DNA of 64,000 nt from assembly GCA_030849465.1 (NCBI GenBank), contig JARVLF010000012.1, positions 62,001 to 126,000 on the forward strand, given 5' to 3'. The position numbers were made by a program, and so were the translations under genes. Every line of letters begins with the position of its first letter. The first letter of the stretch is position 1. The notes under the pieces were generated by a model, which saw only the letters and a list, made by a program, of their open reading frames with translations, was not told the DNA's origin and did not search any database. This DNA is from Moesziomyces globuligerus (taxonomy: Eukaryota; Basidiomycota; Ustilaginomycetes; Ustilaginales; Ustilaginaceae). Positions 1 through 8,848 of this stretch are shown one piece after another.

Positions 1-210
1 AACGGCACGGACCGCTTCAGCGTCGCGCGCGCCGCGCTCCGACTGGTCAGACAAGCGGCCGAGATGCAACACGCGGCCGAACGCGATGCCAGACTGAAGA
101 AGCTCGACGAGCAGATGATGCTGCTGGAAACGACGTTGGACCAGGCGAGACGCAGGTGCCAGGCGTACATCCAAGTGCATGGTTGCGATCCCCCCGATCT
201 CGTCGCCTGA
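1..210 (+). CDS. 3' end of an unidentified protein gene (partial)
   Basis: An open frame enters from the left edge in frame 1 and stops at TGA 208-210, giving 69 C-terminal residues. The visible part is highly charged and helical (repeated Arg/Lys/Glu with heptad-spaced Leu, for example around KKLDEQMMLLETTLDQ), so it probably forms a short coiled coil at the end of a longer protein. Codon use matches the other genes. No family can be assigned from this fragment. Whether it is the end of a long exon or a last exon after an intron cannot be seen. Confidence 0.6.
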   Translation, partial: NGTDRFSVARAALRLVRQAAEMQHAAERDARLKKLDEQMMLLETTLDQARRRCQAYIQVHGCDPPDLVA

Positions 211-2405
211 GATCGCGACGACGCGAGTCGACCCACCGTCCGTCGCATTGTCCATGCAGCGACCCGTGTCAGAGCTGCTCAAGTTAATTCAGTTGTACGT
301 ACGCCCCTTGCCGCAGTCCAATGTCAGCGCCCCTTGTCCTTCGGCTCAGTATGGCTGGTACCTCTGATCGAGCGACTTGAGTGTTGAGCCGGACGGTCCT
401 GTACCGGCCGGGCGTTCCGGCTCGGGGGCCGGTACCCCATTGGTGGGGTCGGTACCTGCATGTGGGAGTAATGCCTTTGGTGTACTCCCACCACACTCAT
501 CCACCTGCGTACCTGCAGGAGGGCTTGTGCACACGCACGCACACCGCCCCTTTACCGCACCCTGATCGTGCGGTCAGCTCACTCAGTTTGACTCTCTGCC
601 CCACGCGTGCACATGGACGCACAACATCATCTCACTCGCTCGTTTGCTTCGCTGTCGATCCAGGTCAATGACGTTGATTGATACGCTTGTTCTGCGCTGC
701 ACACCACGTCATCTCTCGTTGAGCCCGCCTTGCAACTCGCGTCGAGCTGCGTGAGCCACTCGCCCGCGCCTCGCCTTGAGCGCCGTTCAAGGCGACTGGA
801 CTGGTCGAGTTGTTTTTCCTTCTGTGGGGTAAATGGTCCAGACACACCTCTGACCGCTAGGTCCGTCATTTCGAGCACCTCTCGTGCAACAGCTCAGGCA
901 AGCTCCTCCTCGTCTCTAACGCAGCTGGTTTGGACCCGCGGTGTAGGTGGGGCTCGGCTCGACTGGCTCGGCGTGACCCCACACGCGGGGCTCAGAGCAC
1001 GCCGTCGCCGTGCTCTCTCGGCATAGCATCCCGCTCGCGCCGCTCTGAAAAGGGCTTGCGCGTGCGGGTCGTACGCTCAGCCATCCGTCTCGCTCTAGTC
1101 TCGGTCGCTCCCGTCCTAGTTGTGTACTCGTCATCAGCGATGCACGTCCCTTGGGCGGGTAGCAGCTCGGCGTCATGATGGCTCGATCGCCCGACCAACA
1201 GGACAACGCCGCGTCCAGTAGCTCTAGTTGAGGACCCTGAACAAGCCGTCCCGGTCTCGACTGCCGATGGAAGCGCGACTGGGTTTCTCTTGGTCTGCAC
1301 CATCACACCGCGTGCAGTAGTTCTTGCGAGCCCAACAGCGTGCACGACTATCGATCCAGATGCACAGCTATCGATGAACCTCGCAGACGTCGGGCTTGAG
1401 CAGGGCGGACTCGAGTTGCTCCACCGAACCCGATCGACACGGCATGCAACTTGTGTACATGGTAGCGGATTCGCTGACAGGAAAGTTCATAGCTCCTTCG
1501 GTCTTGGGCGAGAAAACTGCCGTGCCTCGCTCGCACCAGCACACACGCCAGCTTCAGCACAGTAGCTGCGTTCGTCCATTCGCGGTTATCTCGACGAACT
1601 CGTCTGCCGTCCGCCGACTGGCTCCGCCCGCTTTCGACCAGGCACGGCGTGCAGCCATCCAGCACTCGCAGACCGAAGATGGCCAAGGGCTTGCTGGTGC
1701 AGAAGGCTAGTCGCATCAGCTTCCCCGAGCAACGGATCGCTGGCCAAGTCTGCCACCCAATACAGGAGCTGAATGAAAAAAAGGTGAGAAAGCTAGGGCC
1801 AGGCGATGGGGAGCGACGACTGTTAGCAGGGCTCCTGGCAAGAGGATCGATGATTCAGTGCAGACGCACGGTAGCTTGTTCGAAGACGTGTGAACTCGGC
1901 TAGCGCAAGAGAGGCAGAGATGTGCAGCCTTGCGTGTCTGCCCAGAGGCAGCTGTCCAGGTGTAGCTCCACGCTTGTTCTTTTGGCCTGCGGCGACGCTG
2001 GACCGGGGATGCGCGCGGCAGCCTGACCGCGAGGATAGACAGGCACGCTTTTTGGTGGCTTCGAGCTCCTATGATTCGTGGCTGACTGTTACCCTGTGAA
2101 TATATGGCTCAAGTCAGCTCGAGCTAGTCATCGACCGATGTTGGAGACGATGTCGAGCAGGACTTGTCAAAGTCGAAGCAGAAGTGCAGGCTGTCGAGCG
2201 GACCCGGCGTTGGCTATCGAGCTTGCATGCCAGAAGGGCTGAGGCGCAGGTTCTGAGCAAATGCTTGTGGTCGGTCTAGTCAATTCGCCAAGGCAGCGGT
2301 GAAGGCAGTGGTGTGGGCACGAAGCCAGGGCTGTTCGCACGCGAGATGCTGAGTCAGGGCACGGCCAACAGCGGGCTGAGTCACAATGCCGCGTCCAGTG
2401 GGCGG
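211..2405. other. Long intergenic region, no supported gene
   Basis: About 2.2 kb between the end of the first gene and the acetate kinase promoter. Frames are short, overlap on both strands, lack ATG starts in good context and show no recognisable domain. The only structure I see is the hairpin cluster at 401-491. The rest probably holds the 3' UTR of the left gene and upstream regulatory DNA of acetate kinase. Confidence 0.5.
401..491. repeat. Cluster of three adjacent inverted repeats (hairpins)
   Basis: Three stems lie side by side. GTACCGGCC (401-409) pairs perfectly with 427-435. GGTACCCCA (431-439) pairs with 444-456 with a small bulge. GTGGGAGTA (462-470) pairs perfectly with 483-491. 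The first and second stems share bases, so they are mutually exclusive structures. Function unknown; it may be a decayed inverted-repeat element or a structured 3' UTR. Confidence 0.5.
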
Positions 2406-2412
2406 TATATAA
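2406..2412 (+). promoter_or_regulatory. TATA box of acetate kinase gene
   Basis: TATATAA lies 66 bp upstream of the chosen ATG at 2478 in otherwise GC-rich DNA. Its spacing allows a short leader and supports the 2478 start over a more upstream in-frame ATG. Confidence 0.5.
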
Positions 2413-2477
2413 TCAGCCAACGGACAGCGAGGGACGAGGCGTCGTCCGGAGAACCATCTATCATCGCGACCACGACG

Positions 2478-4192
2478 ATGTCGGACAGGATGGATGCAAG
2501 GGACAAGAAGGCTACGATCGAGCATGATCAGATGCAGAAGGTGGGGCCAGAGCAGCAGGGCATGATGCTGTCTCTGAACGCGTAAGTCTACCAGCCCTCT
2601 TTAGAGTCCGTCGCAGGTCCAACTTGCCTCTTGTTCTTGGTCTTGTCGTCCCCTGGTCCCCTACGAATCGGTTCTCCTCGTTCATCTGATTCTTGCGCTT
2701 CGGTCCCATGCTCTTTGAACAACATCCTCCTATGATGCCTTGCCTTGTTTTGGGTTCACGTTCGCCCCTGCCTCATCATTCTCCTCCCCCGTTTTCCTCG
2801 TCTCCACTTCGTATGCTGGATGCTCGTCTACCTCCCGCCTCGTCATGCCTTGTCAACGCACGCTGATGCATCTTGCTTTGCTGTGAGGGAGACAGCGGCT
2901 CGTCGTCGCTCAAGTTCAAGCTCTATGCCAGCACCGATGCAGACGCGCTGCTCGCCGGAAGCGTGAAGCTGCTCGACACGGGTGCGACGCTCGCGATCCA
3001 GCACTCAGGCGGAGTGTACTCGGAGGTGCAGGACTGGGACCGGGTCGGCTCAGACGCCGTTCTCTCGCACCTGCTCTCGCTGTTCGCGCGACTGCATCCG
3101 GGCGCGCTCGACATCCGCACGGTCGTGCACCGCGTCGTGCACGGCGCGCACCTCGCCTCGGGCGTGTCGATCACGCGGGCGGACACGCACCTTCTTCGCA
3201 CGCTCGAGTTGCTGGCGTGGGCTGCGCCGCTGCACAACGCGGTGGCGGTGGCGCTCATCCGTGCGTGCCTCGCCTCGCCCCTGCTGCCCGCGGATCACAC
3301 CAACGTGTGCTGCTTCGACGCGGCCTTCCACCGCGACCTGGACGAGGTGCGAAACAGCTACATGCTCGACGGCGATCTGGTAGGACATCTCCCCGAAGGT
3401 ACGGAACTGCGCAAATGGGGCTTCCACGGCATCTCGTACGCCTCGACCCTCGGCACCCTCGCCGCAACCATGGATGTGGACCGGAAAGACATCAATGCGA
3501 TCCTCTGTCATCTCGGTGCGGGGAGCTCGGTATGCGCGGTGGTGCATGGGCGCAGCTTTGACACGAGCATGGGCTGGACGCCGCTCGAAGGACTGCCCGG
3601 CACGACGAGAAGTGGCAGCATCGACCCCGCCCTGCCTCTGCACATCCCCCGAGCCGCCGAGATGGTGGAGACGCTCCAGGGCGTCCGGGTGACCCGTGCA
3701 GAGTCTGTGCTCAATGAACACAGCGGCTTCGTGGCGGTGGCGGGGACGAGCGACTTTGCGGCCATCAGCCGCCGTCGCGCCGACGTAGTGCACGGCATCA
3801 CGATGTCGAAACCCAGCGCGGGAGAGCGCGATAGCGACCGCCGAGCCGCTCTGGCCTTTGACGTGTTTGTCGATCGCCTCGTGGGCCTCATCGGTGGCTA
3901 CGCCGCCAAAATGGGCGTTCGCGGCGGCGTGCATGCGCTCGTCTTTGCGGGTGGCATTGGCGAGGCGAGCAACGATCTGCGCGGCGAAGTTGCGAGACTG
4001 CTCGACGCGACTCCGCTGTCGGCAGACGATGTCGGCACCACGGACAGAGGAGAGTGCCGACAGCTCAGCCGCAGCGAGCTCGGGCTGGGCACGAGGCACC
4101 GAGGCGAGGGCGTGCGCTGGTTTGTCTGTCGCACCGACGAAGAGCGCGAGATGGCTCGCGAGGTCTGGGCAGCGCAGGCGCGCACAGCCTGA
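2478..4192 (+). CDS. ACK1: Acetate kinase (two exons)
   Basis: Exons 2478..2581 and 2896..4192, 466 aa. Splicing GC|GTAAGT to ACAG|C restores the diagnostic N-terminal phosphate-binding motif LNAGSSSLKF, which is split by the intron, so the structure is well supported. Later motifs of the acetate/propionate kinase family are present: FDAAFH, KWGFHGISYAS, HLGAGSS, DTSMGWTPLEGLPGTTRSG and the C-terminal FAGGIGEAS. The usual HLGNG reads HLGAG here. The enzyme interconverts acetyl phosphate and acetate with ADP/ATP. In fungi it normally works with a phosphoketolase (Xfp) that makes acetyl phosphate from pentose phosphates; no Xfp gene lies in this window. The start could also be ATG 2562 (MMLSLNAG), which would shorten the N-terminus by 28 residues. 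Confidence 0.92.
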
Positions 4193-4357
4193 AGCGGCAA
4201 AGCGTCGACGGTTAGTTGTTGCCACGTGGGTGGACGATCTCCGTGGAGATAGGGCTGCGATGCGAGATAAGATGGTCCAGACGGCGCCACGGTGGACGAG
4301 GTTGCAACTCCGACGCTCGCCCGACGCTTTTTGTCGCAACCCTCACCCTCGGCTCGA

Positions 4358-4915
4358 ATGGATATAAGTAGTACGATCTGGGCGCAGCTTGGGCTTGGGG
4401 GGCGTCTGGACATCTGGAGCGACTCGTTTGCAAGCATGGACGCCTCGCATCCGGCCTCGCGGGTGATTTCGACGCAGATCGAGATTGGAGCGCCGCTGGA
4501 CGTGGTGCGGAGCGTGCTGCTCGACTTTTCGTCGTACCCTTTGTGGTCGACGTTTGTGACCTCGATCACGCCCACCGACACGCTCGCCGTAGGCACCAAG
4601 TTGAGCGTCCGACTCGAGCCGCCCGGCGGAACGGGCATGACGATGACGCCGACGGTGGTGCATCTCGATTCGACCGGGTTTGGCTGGCAGGGTCATCTGG
4701 CCAATGTCCCCGGTCTGTTTGACGGCAAGCATCTCTTCCTCCTCTCATCGCACGCGGGTGGGACGCGGCTCGAGCACCGCGAAGAGTTCGGCGGCCTCCT
4801 CTACACCCCCCTCATGTCCTGGCTAGGCATGAAGAGTCAAACCCTCGCCGGCTTCACCGCCTTCAACTCGGCGCTCAAGACCCGCGCCGAACTCCTCGCC
4901 ACCACGCATCCCTAA
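4358..4915 (+). CDS. SRPBCC (START-like/polyketide cyclase) fold protein
   Basis: 185 aa, single exon, 165 bp after acetate kinase on the same strand. The pattern is typical of stand-alone SRPBCC proteins: an N-terminal strand with IEIGAPLDVVRSVLLDFSSY, then a central strand-rich part, then EHREEFGG and a C-terminal amphipathic helix (GFTAFNSALKTRAELL). Such proteins bind hydrophobic ligands in a helix-grip pocket; the ligand here is unknown. The start is uncertain. ATG 4358 is followed directly by the TATA-like GATATAAG, so the next in-frame ATG at 4436 (MDASHPASRV), which starts just before the fold, may be the true one. No transmembrane segment or signal peptide is evident. Confidence 0.75.
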   Translation: MDISSTIWAQLGLGGRLDIWSDSFASMDASHPASRVISTQIEIGAPLDVVRSVLLDFSSYPLWSTFVTSITPTDTLAVGTKLSVRLEPPGGTGMTMTPTVVHLDSTGFGWQGHLANVPGLFDGKHLFLLSSHAGGTRLEHREEFGGLLYTPLMSWLGMKSQTLAGFTAFNSALKTRAELLATTHP

Positions 4916-5006
4916 CGCCCTGAATCTGGATCCACTCTGGATAGTCATGATGTCAATGCAGCTTGCAGAGGTGAGATACTGGCATCGTGTGTGGACATGT
5001 GGGGGT

Positions 5007-6218
5007 CTAGAGGAAGCGACGGGAGCCGGCGCCGAAGCGGTCGCCGAGCGCAGAGGCATCGGCGAGCAGCTTGCCGCGCTTCTTCTCGTCCATCAACCGA
5101 CCGCCGATGCTCAGCGCGGCTTCGCGGTCCCAGATGACGGGTGCGCTCGCCTTGCCCGCCCGCACCTCGTCCTCCTCTCGCTGCTTGCGCGACCTCGTCT
5201 CGGCACGATCGCGCTTCGAAGACCGCTTCTCCTCACTCCGACTCGACCGATCGCGCTCTCGGCCGTCACGATGCTCTCGACGCTCTCGATGCTCTCGATG
5301 CTCTCGACGCGGTTCGTCGCGCGAGCTCCGATGACTTGGCTCCCTGCCCTCGCGATCGCGGTGCCTGTCTCTGGGCGATCTCGACCTATGCCGATGGCGC
5401 CTCTCGCTCTCGCCACGCCGGTCGTCGTCTCTGCTGCTGTGCTTCTCGCTCCTCCTCCTGCTGGGGCGCTGATCGTCGAGTTGACGCTGGAGCTCGCGCT
5501 TGCGTCGATCGTTGTGCTCCTCGACCAGACTCTTGCCGTGGCTGCGCTCGCGCACCTGCGCGGCGATGCTCGCGTCCCTCTGCGCCGCGCGCTCCCTCTC
5601 GAGCGCCTCGCTATCCTCGCCCGTCCTAGCCGTGGCTCCCGTGACCTCGCCACGCATGCGCTCGAGCCGCTCCTGCGGGGTTTCCGTCCAGAGGCTCATG
5701 TCGGTCTCGCCCTCTGGCGCGCCGGATGCGCGCGCCGAGACGCGCGGCGTGGCCTGCGCAAAGCCGCGCGACTTGAGGTTGAGCGGATCGCCCGCCACAG
5801 CGTGCAGCGACGAGGCGTTGGACAGCGACGGCGGCACGAGCATCCACTCGGGACGCGAGCTCGCGGCGCGCTCGGCGGCCAGTCGCGCCTCGTCTGCCGC
5901 CGCATTGCGCCGCGCTTCCCGCTCCAGAAACAACCGCGCACCGTCACTCAGCCCAGCCCCTACGGAGCCAGAAGTAGAAGAGGCAGCCGAGGGACCGATC
6001 GAGGGACCGACATCGGCCGAGTGCGAAGAACCGCTCGAGGAGGAGGCCGAGCGGGAGCGGGAGCGGGAGCGGCGGAAGTCGGCGGGAAGTTGCGGTCCAG
6101 CCACAGCGCGCCGTGACGAGGACGGCGGAGGCGAGCGTGAAGAGCGGGACGATCGCGATGAGCCTGATGTAGAGCGATGTCGCGAAAGTGGCGGCATCTG
6201 TGGTCCGATGGTCGCCAT
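5007..6218 (-). CDS. DUF3752 / GPALPP1-like nuclear protein
   Basis: 403 aa, single exon. It starts with MATIGPQMPP and has GPQLP at about residue 41 and VGPSIGP at about 70, the repeated GPxLP-type motifs of the GPALPP1/DUF3752 family. It then carries the family's EWMLVPP block (near residue 124), the LWTETPQER block (near 180) and the C-terminal block with GKLLADASALGDRF. The middle (about 255-345) is an extreme Arg/Ser/Asp/His-rich tract with RSRS, HRDRE and RSSR runs, like splicing-associated RS proteins. The molecular role of the family is not established; a nuclear, RNA-processing role is inferred. Its stop lies 91 bp from the SRPBCC stop (convergent). Confidence 0.85.
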   Translation of the reverse strand: MATIGPQMPPLSRHRSTSGSSRSSRSSRSPPPSSSRRAVAGPQLPADFRRSRSRSRSASSSSGSSHSADVGPSIGPSAASSTSGSVGAGLSDGARLFLEREARRNAAADEARLAAERAASSRPEWMLVPPSLSNASSLHAVAGDPLNLKSRGFAQATPRVSARASGAPEGETDMSLWTETPQERLERMRGEVTGATARTGEDSEALERERAAQRDASIAAQVRERSHGKSLVEEHNDRRKRELQRQLDDQRPSRRRSEKHSSRDDDRRGESERRHRHRSRSPRDRHRDREGREPSHRSSRDEPRREHREHRERREHRDGRERDRSSRSEEKRSSKRDRAETRSRKQREEDEVRAGKASAPVIWDREAALSIGGRLMDEKKRGKLLADASALGDRFGAGSRRFL

Positions 6219-6430
6219 CTTGTCCGTCTGGTCGTGGTGAGAGGGTGATAGTGAGTTAGCATGGTTGGTGTGGAGTTTTCCTCGCCTTTTGGCGCCGCTC
6301 GGCCGTGTCCCGACTTCCGAATCCGAGCTTGTCAGAAGCTTGTCAGATTTGGGCCGCGACTTGATCTTGTCAGCTCCTTCTCTCTCGCCTCGACCTCAAC
6401 CTCAGCTTGAGCGTACGGTGCTCTGCTGCG
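6219..6430. promoter_or_regulatory. Short bidirectional promoter between two RNA-processing-type genes
   Basis: Only 212 bp separate the divergent start codons of the DUF3752 gene and the WW/FF gene, so they must share core regulatory DNA. It contains pyrimidine-rich tracts (around 6375-6400) just upstream of the plus-strand ATG. No clear TATA box is seen. Confidence 0.5.
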
Positions 6431-8746
6431 ATGAGCGACGACGCCGGCCCATCCATGCTGCCCTCTGGCTGGAGCGAGCACGTCAGCCCCGCTGGCCGCG
6501 CCTACTACCACCACAGCGCCTCGGGCGTCAGCACCTATGACCGCCCTACGCCCAGCTCTCTGCGTGGGCCGAAGCAGAAGCGCGAAAAGCCCACCTCCAA
6601 GACGCCGATTCCCGGCGCGGACGGCTGGTTCCGAGTGACGACGAATTGCGATCATGTCTTCTACTTCCATCCACAGAGCAGGACGAGCGAGTGGATCGCG
6701 CCCGCCGACATCGCAGCACGCGTGCGCGAGATGGAGCAAGAGGCGCAGCGTGCCGCGCACCAAGAGCGTAGACTGGCGCAGCAGGAGGAGCAGAAGAAAA
6801 GGGACGACGAGAAGAGGAGCAAGAGGGAGAGGAAGAGAAAGGCCGAGCAGGGCGTGCCCATCACCGAGTTTGATGCCACAGCAGAGGCCAAGCGTGCGCG
6901 CCCGGACGACGAGGAGGATGCCGACGACACCGATGGTTCCGATAGCACCGACAACACAGAAGGCGCGCGCGAGGCCCACGACAAAGTAGCCGATCCAGCT
7001 CCTCCCTTCGTGCCCGAAGAGATGATGGTGGACCAAGTCAAGGCCGACGAGGAGGACGACGACGACGACGAGTGGCAGCGTCAGATGGCCGAGCAGATGG
7101 CCGCCGAGGCGGAAACGGAAGCGCCAGCCTCGGCCACGCCCGAACCCGCGTCCGCGCCCGAAGCTGAAGCAGCCGGCGGCTCGATCGAGGAGCACAAGGC
7201 GGCGTTCATGGCGCTTCTCTCCTCGCTCACGGGCACGCGGGACGAGATCAACCCGATGGCGCCGTGGGACCTTGAGCAGCGCAAGTTCTCGCAGCACGCG
7301 GCCTTCCAAGCGCTGCCGGTCCGGGAGCGAGAAGACGCGTTCAACGAGTGGTGTAAGCTGCGGCTGCGCGAGAAGCGCGCTGCCAAAGCCGCCGCTACTC
7401 CCTCGGCCTCGTCTTCTTCCGGACCCGCCGCCTCTGTCGCTGCTGCTTCGTCGGCAGGTGGGAGGGGGGCCGAGTCGGAGTTCCGAGCGCTGTTGCGGCG
7501 CGAGGTGCGGTCTACGCGGACGGCGTTTGGGGACTTCAAGGCTGCGTTTGGGCGGGACGGACGGTTCAGCGGATTCGGACGGAGCGATGCGGAGCGCGAG
7601 CGCGTCTTTCGGGCGCACTTGGTCGAGCTGGGCGAGGCGAAGCGCGCTGCAGCCGAGCGGGCCGAGGCGGCGTTTCTCGCGCTGCTCGGCGAGACGGTGC
7701 CGGGCAGCTTCCGCGGTCGCGTGGCCGAGGCGCAGCGAGCGGCGCACGGACGCGAGGAGCGCAAGGCGAGGACGATGGAGGTGTGGATGCACGCCAAGCG
7801 CACGCCGGGCGTGCTGGAGGATGCGAGGTACGATGCGGTGGGCAGCTCGACGCGTCGCTTCGAACTCTTTGTCCAGTGGGCACAGGGCGAACGCCGACCC
7901 GACGCGCGTGAGCCTGCGTCAGCCCCAGCGCCAGCGGCGCGCAAGGATCAAGCTGACGGCGGCGGGAGGATGGGCAAGGAGGAGGCGAGGGCCAAGGCGA
8001 TGCGCGATCGCGAGGCAACGGTGCGACGCGAACGCGAGCGTCTTTCGCGGCTCAACCGCCACGCTCTCGCCACGACGACGCGGCAGGATTCGCGGCTGGG
8101 GTTCGGTCAGCTTCTCGTCGACGCGGTCAGCTCTCCGCACGTGGACTACCGTTGTGTGCGCTCGCAACTGGCGGCCGACGAGCGGTTCCACGGCCAGCTC
8201 TCCGAGGACGACAAGGAGGCCATGTTCGACGCGCACGTCGCGCGGCTGCGCGGTGCGGAGCGGGAGAAGCTCGCGCGCGTGTTTGCGCGGCACGCGCCGA
8301 GGCTCGATGCCAACGCCGAGGATGTGGTGGCGCTGACGCTGCACGACGACGCGCTGCAGCTTGCGCCACTCGGCTTCTACCGCTCGCACCCCGACGAGCT
8401 GCAGCGCGCGTACGAGGCTTGGGATGAGCAACGCCAACGCAGCGCGAGGAGCGAGTTTGATCAGATGCTCACAGAGAGCGCATTCGTCGACTTTTGGGGC
8501 CGCATGAAGAAGTCGGCCGTCCCCACATCCGCCTCCCAGCAAGCGCGAGGGGTGGGGGAAGAGGCGGACGAGGAGAGCGTCATGTTGGTGGATCTGGCAA
8601 GGAGCGTGGATGCGCGCCAGATCCAGGCGGTGCTCTCGGGGGATCAGCGCTTTCGGGCCTTCAGCCACGTCGCCGATCAACGCGAGCAGTGGATCCGCGA
8701 CCACCTCGAACGTCTCGCTGCACCGCGTCAGAGCGTGCACCGCTAA
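6431..8746 (+). CDS. WW- and FF-domain protein (TCERG1/CA150 or Prp40 type)
   Basis: 771 aa, single exon; ATG 6431 is the first in-frame ATG. WW domain 1 is at about residues 11-41 (LPSGWSEH ... TYDRP) and WW domain 2 at about 59-91 (GWFRVTTNCDHVFYFHP ... SEWIAP). A Lys/Arg/Glu-rich stretch and an Asp/Glu run follow. From about residue 255 there are FF-type helical repeats, each with the signature of a conserved Phe near the start and a late Phe/Trp: KAAFMALL ... FNEW, SEFRALL ... VFRAHL, GFGQLLVD ... FDAHVARL, SEFDQMLTESAFVDFW. Two separated WW domains plus FF repeats fit TCERG1/Dre4 best, a factor coupling Pol II elongation to splicing. Prp40 is the alternative. The stop is 102 bp from the convergent monooxygenase. 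Confidence 0.82.
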   Translation: MSDDAGPSMLPSGWSEHVSPAGRAYYHHSASGVSTYDRPTPSSLRGPKQKREKPTSKTPIPGADGWFRVTTNCDHVFYFHPQSRTSEWIAPADIAARVREMEQEAQRAAHQERRLAQQEEQKKRDDEKRSKRERKRKAEQGVPITEFDATAEAKRARPDDEEDADDTDGSDSTDNTEGAREAHDKVADPAPPFVPEEMMVDQVKADEEDDDDDEWQRQMAEQMAAEAETEAPASATPEPASAPEAEAAGGSIEEHKAAFMALLSSLTGTRDEINPMAPWDLEQRKFSQHAAFQALPVREREDAFNEWCKLRLREKRAAKAAATPSASSSSGPAASVAAASSAGGRGAESEFRALLRREVRSTRTAFGDFKAAFGRDGRFSGFGRSDAERERVFRAHLVELGEAKRAAAERAEAAFLALLGETVPGSFRGRVAEAQRAAHGREERKARTMEVWMHAKRTPGVLEDARYDAVGSSTRRFELFVQWAQGERRPDAREPASAPAPAARKDQADGGGRMGKEEARAKAMRDREATVRRERERLSRLNRHALATTTRQDSRLGFGQLLVDAVSSPHVDYRCVRSQLAADERFHGQLSEDDKEAMFDAHVARLRGAEREKLARVFARHAPRLDANAEDVVALTLHDDALQLAPLGFYRSHPDELQRAYEAWDEQRQRSARSEFDQMLTESAFVDFWGRMKKSAVPTSASQQARGVGEEADEESVMLVDLARSVDARQIQAVLSGDQRFRAFSHVADQREQWIRDHLERLAAPRQSVHR

Positions 8747-8848
8747 ACGCGCTGCGGGAACTGTGCATGTCAATGCTCAACAAGTCGGACTCTGTGCAAC
8801 GTGTGGGATGGGGGGGGGAAAGTTTTGGCATTGTACGCAGTGGGAGAA

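Noticed and set aside
3050..4339. 429-codon frame antisense to acetate kinase
   Set aside because: A shadow caused by G/C at third codon positions; no recognisable motif.
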